A stretch of DNA of 64,000 nucleotides from Nemertoderma westbladi (Eukaryota > Xenacoelomorpha > Nemertodermatida > Nemertodermatidae), in the NCBI GenBank assembly GCA_032718475.1, contig JAUCBJ010002949.1:105102-169101 (forward strand), written 5' to 3'. Under the pieces are notes generated by a model. It had not been told where the DNA came from. It saw only the letters and a list, made by a program, of their open reading frames with translations, and did not search any database. How positions within the stretch are numbered: the first letter of the stretch is position 1; every line of letters starts with the position of its first letter. Shown piece by piece: positions 57,080-64,000 of the stretch. A program made the translations under genes and the position numbers.

Positions 57080-57860
57080 ACACCGGTTTTTTGGTGTTAG
57101 CAATTGGATGAAATTCATATAAATTGATTTAGAAATTTCAAACTTGTTTTTTTCGGCGGGTGCCAAATTTTGGTGCCAGCACCAAATTTTGAAGTATGTC
57201 AATTTTGTAAATTGATTGTTTGAAACTTATTCTTTACGCAATTGGGGTTTTTCGGGGTTCTGGTTTCGATGGAATATATACGAGTTGCACCAAGCGAATC
57301 AAACTTGTATTTTTCGGTGCTGTGTGCAAATTTTGGTGCTATCGCGAAATTTTAAAAATCCATTCAATACATAAAATTGCTTGTGACAATTTATTTCTGG
57401 CGTTTTAGAGGTTTATGGCTGTTCTGAATTCAATGGAATATATATTTATCAAACTAGTCATCTCAAACTTGTATTTTTCGGAAGTGGGTGCAAAATATTG
57501 GGCTAGCACCAAATTTTGAAAACCATCAAATATATCAATTGATTGTGTCACCTTGTTTCTTGCGCTATACGGGTTTGTGAGGGTTCTGAATTTAATGGAA
57601 TCAGTAAAAATTTCATAAGAGCTTTCAAACTTGAATTTTTCGCCGGAGGGTGAAAATTGTTGTGCCAGCACCAAATTTTTGAAAATACGCAAATTTATCA
57701 GTACATAGTATCATCTTGTTTCTTGCGTTATACGGGTTTATGAGGGTCCTGGATCCGATGGAATCAATTGGTGTACTTTTTGGTGCTTTTTGGTACTTTT
57801 TGATACTTTTTGGTGATGGGTACAAAATTTGGTGCTAGCACCAAAATTTGCCAAATTATG
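57080..57860 (+). repeat. Left arm: about 162-bp tandem units
   Basis: TTTCAAACTTG-like motifs followed by TTTTTCGG recur at 57139, 57301, 57465 and 57627. Each unit also has GGTGCTAGCACCAAATTTTG-like and GGGTTTATGAGGGTTCTG-like segments. Confidence 0.75.
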
Positions 57861-58125
57861 CCGAAAAATACAAGTAGCAATGATCTGGCATATTAGAAAT
57901 GTATTCCATTAGAATCAGCGCCATAGAAAACCTCTAAATGTGAATTTATAGCATCGTATAAGTGAATAAAACATTTTGTGTTCTAATTGAAAAGTGCTGG
58001 TTACTTGTTTTTTTTCATTTTTAAACAGCGATTTATAGTAATCATATCATTTTTAAATATTTTCCAAAATATTTTGTGCCCCCGAAATCCTGTATTGAAA
58101 AACAATTAGCCGAAAAATGTAACTA

Positions 58126-59339
58126 TCAAATTTTGTGAAAATTGTGCACTACTTGTAATTTTGGTGCTGCAAAATAACCACTCCGGTACATTTTTTCGAA
58201 ATTTTTTTTTTCGGTCGGATCCCGACTAGTAGTCGCAATTTCGTTTCTCCCAAGTTCAGTATCCCTTTCAAGTTGATCTATATATGTTATCTTTCCATGA
58301 GTTGGTTGCCAGAAAAGTAGATCTGGTATGACCTCGTCTTTACTTCGCCAGCAGTGCCCACTGAATCTTAATCTGCGTTCACGGAGGGTGGTTGATACAG
58401 GCGGTATTGTACCATAAAGCTCGGCGTTTGTCCAGCCAAGCTGTTTCTTTTTTCGTTTTTTTTTCCCCTCACTATTCTGGTGCAATATATATTTGGTATC
58501 GGTACTTGTTTAGTTCAGAGTCTTCTTTTTACATATGCATTATGCAAAGCATAATATCTATTTTATTTAATATTCCTATCCTATTTTATTTAATATTCCT
58601 ATCCTATTTTATTTAATATTCCGTAACACTATAACTTATATCTGAATATTGTGTCGCCCCACTATATGTACTTACTAATTCGTCCCTGCTATGCAATTTA
58701 TTCTGCGTGTAAATCGAACTCTATGACAACTATTGTGTAATTTGTACATATTTTTATTATGATGTCGCCGTGTGCGAATGAAATAAACGAATAATAAAAT
58801 GTCATGTGTTGTCTCCAGCTGATGTTTAGGGCTGCCCTTAGTAGTCTTGTGTAGCAACCATCAATTCGTTGTTCAATTGATTTAGTCAGTGTCCAGGTCT
58901 CACCACCGTATAAAAATACACTTTCCGCTGTGGCTCGAAAGAACTTAGTCTTCAGGTGCCTGGAGAGATCTGATTTCCAGATGGTATCCATTTTTGATAG
59001 AGCTACCCAAGCCTTTGCTTTCCTAACTTCTATGTCCTTTTTGCTACTCTCTATCCATGATCCAAGGTACTGGAAGTCGTCGACCTTCCTTAGTTGATTA
59101 TTATCAATGGTTGTCAAGTTTCCATCAACATTAAAGGTCATGAATTCGGTCTTGGTAGCATTTATATATATGAAATCCAACCTCCTTAGCAGGCCTCTCC
59201 ACTTTATTTAGTAGTAGCTGTGCATCTGCTAGCGTTTTAGAGAGCAGGGCGATGTCATTCGCAAAGTCTGTGTCTGTGACTGTAGTTACCGGATATCTAC
59301 TACTTATGCGTTCTTGAAGTGAGAATCCCAGATCTTCAC
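58126..59339 (-). pseudogene. Non-LTR reverse transcriptase fragment, interrupted
   Basis: Reads minus from 59339: LQERISSRYPVTTVTDTDFANDIALLS is the RT active-site block with the second catalytic Asp as Asn (FAND for FADD, near 59253-59262). YLGSWIESSKKDIEVRKAKA and YGGETWTLT follow, then LRAALNISWRQHMT at about 58803. After an insertion the C-terminus resumes at 58440: NAELYGTIPPVSTTLRERRL, then FSGHCWRSKDEVIPDLL. This order is familiar from widespread animal LINEs. It is not functional: the N-terminus is absent, the active site is mutated and the gene is split. Confidence 0.75.
58441..58802. mobile_element. Insertion of about 360 bp inside the RT fragment
   Basis: Sequence between the two RT pieces. 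It is AT-rich, with a T-run at its left edge (58443-58465), a palindrome ATTATGCAAAGCATAAT and three 23-bp units ATTTTATTTAATATTCCTAT (58558-58625). It may be a SINE-like insertion; class unknown. Confidence 0.5.
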
Positions 59340-59634
59340 CCTTTTTTTTTATTTAAAACTTATAATTTACATATATAACTTATAAGATATAACTTATTAT
59401 ATATTTACATATATAACTTATAATTTAAGGAATTAATTATTACTAAACAAGATTTCCATCATTTTGATTACTTTATAAATGAATTACTCTACATTAGTTG
59501 CTGTTGCTATAAATTAATGCTTTAATTATTTCAAAAAATTATCGAAATTTATAATGGATTTATTCTGTTATTAGTTTTCGAATTATAATAGAATATAGCA
59601 GCCTCCTATCAGGCATCAGTATAAGTGTACAACA

Positions 59635-60351
59635 ATGGGATGTCATCATACCAAATCACTCTATGCTGTTTACTTGGCAGTAAACATTACTGTCTGTTAC
59701 AGTGTAATGTGTTATCATGAAGTTGCAGTAAATGTTACATCTATTAATCAAGTGTTAAAACAAGAGGTGCTTGGTAAAATTGCAATTCTACAAAATAGCA
59801 ATGCAGAAGATACCAAACGTGCAGGGCTCACAACTTCTCGATATGAAATAGAAAATATTCGAAACAATTGCACCGAATGTCTTGAAGGTTTCTACCGAAG
59901 TATCGGTGTTCATGAAGATAGTGGTGATGAGATCATGGTTGATGTATATCTTGCAAGGTGCACGATAATAGGAAATGATAACCCATTTGAACACATCTGC
60001 TTTGCTCTAGATGAAGAGAGATGCGTACTATTGAGAGATCAACTTCTACAAGACCATAGCACATCAGATCGCGATGCCGACCCTGAGCTAGATCGATTTT
60101 TCCGCCAGATGTTATACCTTCAGGAACATCTGCTATTCGGATTGTCCCTCACATACGATTCATGTCAATCCAAGTGCTGTGCTGGTAAGTGTTCCGGTGA
60201 CCTAACCTGGGAAGTTGGTTTAGCTACAACAACTAGCAGCCCACACATTGAAACAACAGAAGAGTTAATTACCACAGAAAGCAGTTCGGTGATCCCCAAA
60301 CCTCTAATAGCTATGGTTTTATTGATAGTTACATTTAATGCGGTAGCTTAG
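59635..60351 (+). CDS. Hypothetical secreted or GPI-anchored Cys-rich protein, 238 aa
   Basis: Single-exon ORF starting MGCHHTKSLYAVYLAV. The first 25 residues have a hydrophobic core typical of a signal peptide. The middle holds nine cysteines (79, 82, 109, 122, 130, 177, 181, 182, 186), including NNCTECLEGFY and SCQSKCCAGKC. A Thr/Ser-rich stalk (198-218) and a hydrophobic C-terminus (222-238) suggest a GPI signal or short membrane anchor. Possible N-glycosylation is at NVT (33) and NCT (78). A TATA-like ATTATAATAGAATATAG lies about 45 bases upstream and AATAAA lies at 60468. I do not recognise the family. It sits inside an inverted-repeat element, so it may be a captured or retroposed host gene. 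Confidence 0.55.
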   Translation: MGCHHTKSLYAVYLAVNITVCYSVMCYHEVAVNVTSINQVLKQEVLGKIAILQNSNAEDTKRAGLTTSRYEIENIRNNCTECLEGFYRSIGVHEDSGDEIMVDVYLARCTIIGNDNPFEHICFALDEERCVLLRDQLLQDHSTSDRDADPELDRFFRQMLYLQEHLLFGLSLTYDSCQSKCCAGKCSGDLTWEVGLATTTSSPHIETTEELITTESSSVIPKPLIAMVLLIVTFNAVA

Positions 60352-60467
60352 ATGAATTATTTAAGCAATTCAGACTGACAATACCATTCAAACTTTACTT
60401 AACTCATAAACTATATCCAAATACTCATTACTTTGTAATAATTCTTATAACTAAAATTATTATATTT

Positions 60468-60473
60468 AATAAA
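60468..60473 (+). terminator. Possible polyadenylation signal AATAAA
   Basis: 117 bases after the stop of the 238-aa ORF, in AT-rich DNA where chance matches are common. Confidence 0.35.
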
Positions 60474-60559
60474 TATAATTATATAATATATTATAGGCCT
60501 ATATCATATCATTTTGAACAAACAGTTTTAATTGACATATACGATGCTATAAATTGACA

Positions 60560-61440
60560 TTTTCAGATTTGCTGGGGCTCTGATTCTAATGGAATACATT
60601 TTATTGGAATGGAATGGAATTCATTCTAATTTATAGAATCAGTGCTTCTCGTATTTTTCCACATAACATGGCAAATTTTGGTGCTTGCACCATATTTCGT
60701 ACGCATCATCAAAATGTACAAGTTTGAGATGCCCTGTGCCGTTTTTATTGTTTCCATCGAATTCAGGACCCTCATAAACCCGTATAACGCAAGAATCAAG
60801 ATGATACTATCTATTGATCAATTTGCCTTTTTTCAAAAATTTGGTGCTGGCACAAAAGGTTTCACCAACCGCTGAAAAATACCAGTTTGAGTACTCTTAT
60901 GCAATTTTAACTTATTCCATTGAATTCACAACCCCCACAAATCCGTATAACGCAAGAAACGAGTTGATACAATCAATTTATATACGTATATGATGAATTT
61001 CAAAATTTAGTGCTAGCACCCAATTTTGCACTTTTAAAAATACAAGCCGGAGATGTCTAGTTAGATAATTATTTATTCCATTGAATTCAGAATCCACATC
61101 TTTATGCGAGAAATAAGTTGTCACAACCAATAATTAAAATATTGAATAGATTTTCAAAATTTCGTGCTGGCGCTAAATTTTGCACAAAGCAACGAAAAAT
61201 AAATGTTTGACATGCTTGGTGCAACTCATATATTTTCATTCGAAACCAGAACCCCAAAAGCCCTATTGCGAACAATCAATTTGCAAAATTGACATATTAG
61301 AAAATTTGGTGCTAGGACCAAAATTTGGCTTTCGCCGAAAAATTTTTTTAGCTTATTTTGTAAGAATTCCATCAAAAATAGATATGTTACAAGTCATATT
61401 TCATGAAATGTAATTTTCAGAAAACATCTCAAAAAAAAGG
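60560..61440 (-). repeat. Right arm: inverted copies of the 160-bp units
   Basis: Reverse-complement units with CCGAAAAATACAAG-like cores near 60716, 60872, 61037, 61192 and 61340; CCGTATAACGCAAGAA near 60781 and 60943 mirrors TTCTTGCGTTATACGG in the left arm (near 57720). Confidence 0.75.
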
Positions 61441-61560
61441 TACCAAAAGCAGGTTTCAAAAATATGCCATAACTCTAAAACTTTCAAGATTTTAAAAAAC
61501 CGTTCTCACTATTAGGAAGATAATAGATTTTTAGGACAAGTCATAAAATATTTTTCAAAC

Positions 61561-62640
61561 TCATCGAAAATTGATAAAATTAGTCCCTTTAATATTTTTA
61601 GTATATTGGCAAACATGAATTTTGTTTAAATACTGCTTATTCTAGAACAAATTAATGTTTCTTCATTAAACCTTCCTTATGTCCCTACGTACCCAACACC
61701 ACCACCACCCCTGCCATTTCTTTAAACTAGCTACCGGAAATTTTTGAAGATTTGTTTGATAGGTTCTAAAACATATGTTGGTATTATAAAGATATTTATG
61801 GTAAAAAAAAACATTCTAGAATAAGAAAAACATGTTCTGGGACTATTATTTTTAAGAATGGAAACTTTTCTGACCAATAAAATTATTGCAAAATCTAGTT
61901 ATATTTGCGAATGATTTCATAATACTTGTTGACTTTTTAATAAAATGTTCTAGAACTTATGCAAAAATAAAAAATATCAACAATTAGCAAGTATGTATAT
62001 TGTATATGATTTGTTCTCTTTTTTAATTAGTTTTTGACTATACAAATTATTCTAGAACAATATTTTCATTAACTCAGATGCAATTCGCGGCTGTTTCATG
62101 CTCACCATTAATACAATCGACGTTAAATTTGGATATGTTCCAAAATGTAGCCTACTATATTTATCGTTAAATAAGTAAAATGACACAATAACTGAGTAGG
62201 TTGCCTTTATTCCATTCCTTTTGTTTCCAGTATTATTAATGTTGTTGGGCGTATCCTAAATCTATATGTCAGATTTAGTTACTAACTTTGATTAGATTTA
62301 TTTTATAATTAATTTGGAAGTCAATGTTTGTATCCTATGATTCATGTTAGTTTTCTTGACGTTTTTTCCATAAAACATTCTAGAATAACAATGACGATTT
62401 ACATTTTTAGTGATTTCAGATAAATTAAAGATTATGCTATATAAATAAATCCCGATATAATATATTAAATTATTTTCTTCTAACTTTTAGAGAGATTCTA
62501 GTTAAGATATTGTTAAATCGAATGTAAAATTTTAGAATATTGATGTTTCTGTGTTTATATTGACAGAAATATTGAGGAATTTATGTGCAGCCTCATAAAT
62601 TAATTAATGATTTAATTACTATCTCATAATATATCGTGAC
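61561..62640. other. AT-rich non-coding with five TTCTAGAA sites
   Basis: No ORF of note. TTCTAGAA, the dyad core of a heat-shock element, occurs at 61640, 61814, 61948, 62050 and 62378. For base composition like this, far less than one would be expected by chance in 750 bases. Confidence 0.55.
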
Positions 62641-62998
62641 CATAGAGCCAGAACAACACATAGCACAATTTCTAAAAAAATTTATCTCACCAAAATGACG
62701 CATGATGGCATTATGCATCTTATATTAAAATCCTAAAGCCGTATATTGGTCTATTTAGAAGTTATTATTGAGGTAATAAGAGAACCCACACAACACTAAA
62801 GTTGGAAAATCTCAGAGGTAAAACAACCCAGACCACACAAATCCAAAGTCATGGAAGTTGTGTGAGTTGTTATTTCTCTATGCCAAAAAAATCCCAGAGG
62901 TAAAAAACCCTCACAGGTAAAGAGAAATGTTAATTGTGTCGTTGTGCCACTCTTTAATGGGGGATACTTTTTGGTATGTGTTGTTCTCTGGCTCTATG
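62641..62998. mobile_element. MITE with about 22-bp terminal inverted repeats
   Basis: 358 bp. The left end CATAGAGCCAGAACAACACA pairs with the right end TGTGTTGTTCTCTGGCTCTATG, apart from a GA insertion. It has no coding capacity. The flanks do not give a clear target duplication. Confidence 0.7.
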
Positions 62999-63234
62999 CT
63001 CACTATATTAGAGTATGTTTAATAGTTATATCGGATAGTACTTTTATCTCCTTAAAGATACCTTAGTAATTTTAATCGACGATGATATATACATTCTAAC
63101 GCGGTCGAAAATGCAAGTAATGCAATCAACATGAATTGTATATGATATTCTCATCAATGCGTCAACGTTTTTGTTTTCGGTGAGACATAAATAACCATAA
63201 ATAGTGAATTATTTGTATCTATATTACAATCGAT

Positions 63235-64000
63235 GAAATACATATATATATATAGGGGTTATATTCGTTTATATATATATATAATTTAACCAACACATAA
63301 TAAAATATATATTTATCAAACCGCACCATAAAGTAGGTTGGCACATATATATGGCTTACTATTCGTTTATCTATATAATTTAACAAACACATTATAAAAA
63401 ATATATATATCATACCGCACCATAAAGTAGGTTGACACATATATATGGCTTACTATTCGTTTATCTATATAAATTAACCAACACATAATAAAATATATAT
63501 TTATCATACCGCACCATAAAGTAGGTTGACACATATATATGGCTTACTATTCGTTTATCTATATAATTTAACCAACACATAATAAAATATATATTTATTA
63601 AACCGCACCATAAAGTAGGTTGGCACATATATATATGGATTACTATTCGTTTATCTATATCATTTAATCAACACATAATACAATATATATTTATCATACC
63701 GCACCATAAAGTAAGTTGACACATAAAAGGCTTACTATACGTTTATCTATATAAATTAACCAACACATAATACAATAAATATTTATCACACCGCACCATA
63801 AAGTAGTTTGACACATATATATGGCTTACTATTCGTTTATCTATATAATTTAATCAACACATAATACAATATATATTTATCATACCGCACCATAAAGTAA
63901 GTTGACACATAAAAGGCTTACTATACGTTTATCTATATAAATTAACCAACACATAATAAAATATATATTTATCATACCGCACCATAAAGTAGTTTGACAC
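63235..64000. repeat. 94-bp satellite array, continues beyond window end
   Basis: ACCGCACCATAAAGTA recurs at about 63320, 63414, 63508, 63602, 63698, 63790, 63884 and 63976 (spacing 92-96). Units with ACATAAAAGGCTTACTATAC alternate with ACATATATATGGCTTACTAT units late in the array, suggesting dimer-level organisation. An ORF across it is an artefact. Confidence 0.9.

Larger units (their letters stand above)
56812..61560. mobile_element. Large inverted-repeat structure with TTAA-CCC end (piggyBac-like or foldback)
   Basis: The left end is TTAA (56812-56815) then CCCTGTTAAACCCGGGGGG. About 100 bases in is GTCTTCCTAGTCGTGAAAAC, whose reverse complement recurs degenerately at about 61495-61540 (CACTATTAGGAAGATAATAG). 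Arms of about 0.8 kb (57080-57860 and 60560-61440) consist of 160-bp units in opposite orientation. Between them lie a dead RT fragment and a 238-aa ORF. The right terminus lacks the CCC end, so the boundary there is uncertain. No transposase is visible. Confidence 0.55.

Noticed and set aside
63235-64000. CRISPR-like array
   Set aside because: Units are adjacent near-identical copies without unique spacers, in a eukaryotic context; it is a satellite.

Overview
This window looks like gene-poor, repeat-dense DNA from an invertebrate-type animal genome. The evidence is BEL/Pao-type LTR retrotransposons (an animal-restricted superfamily), several non-LTR retrotransposon fragments, AT-rich non-coding DNA, a MITE and a satellite array. 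The exact organism cannot be named. I see no bacterial gene layout, rRNA, tRNA or CRISPR array. The only host-like gene candidate is a 238-aa secreted or anchored protein at 59635-60351.

About half of the window belongs to one family of unusually large BEL/Pao-like elements, here called E1-E4. E1 (1-7321, minus) runs off the left edge; its Gag-protease reading continues into sequence that looks like the lead-in to reverse transcriptase. E2 (10311-25530, plus) is complete: two nearly identical 1.19-kb LTRs and a GTGAC target duplication. E3 (38582-41852 plus 53861-about 54580, minus) is a 5'-truncated copy. It was split when E4 (41853-53860, minus) inserted into it, leaving a CGTGA duplication and two 1272-bp LTRs. 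E2 and E4 lack reverse transcriptase, RNase H catalytic parts and integrase, and share the same deletion junctions. Instead they carry a second ORF far downstream of gag-pro. That ORF is 1417 aa and open in E2, rearranged in E3 and E4. It has zinc-knuckle-like cysteine clusters, a basic tail, no envelope-like features, and no family I recognise. This two-ORF, RT-less, recently mobile lineage is the most interesting object here.

Region by region: 1-7321 E1; 7322-10310 a decayed gag-like gene (family X, copy 1) interrupted by E2; 10311-25530 E2; 25531-29815 flank and AT-rich DNA with an inverted repeat; 29816-30243 a partial E-family LTR; 30417-32268 a divergent gag related to E ORF1; 33920-36690 family X copy 2, split by a LINE 3' end; 36663-38576 a DNA-transposon end and a LINE tail; 38582-54580 nested E3/E4; 54584-56455 a decayed SAP-plus-SGNH ORF and an endonuclease-type LINE tail; 56812-61560 a large inverted-repeat structure holding a dead RT fragment and the 238-aa ORF; 61600-62640 AT-rich DNA with five heat-shock-element-like dyads; 62641-62998 a MITE; 63235-64000 a 94-bp satellite.

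How the parts may work together (inference): E1-like autonomous copies would supply RT and integrase in trans to E2/E4-like copies. The latter make Gag and protease from ORF1 and ORF2 from a second, possibly spliced, message. All identifications come from reading the sequence; no search or alignment was run.
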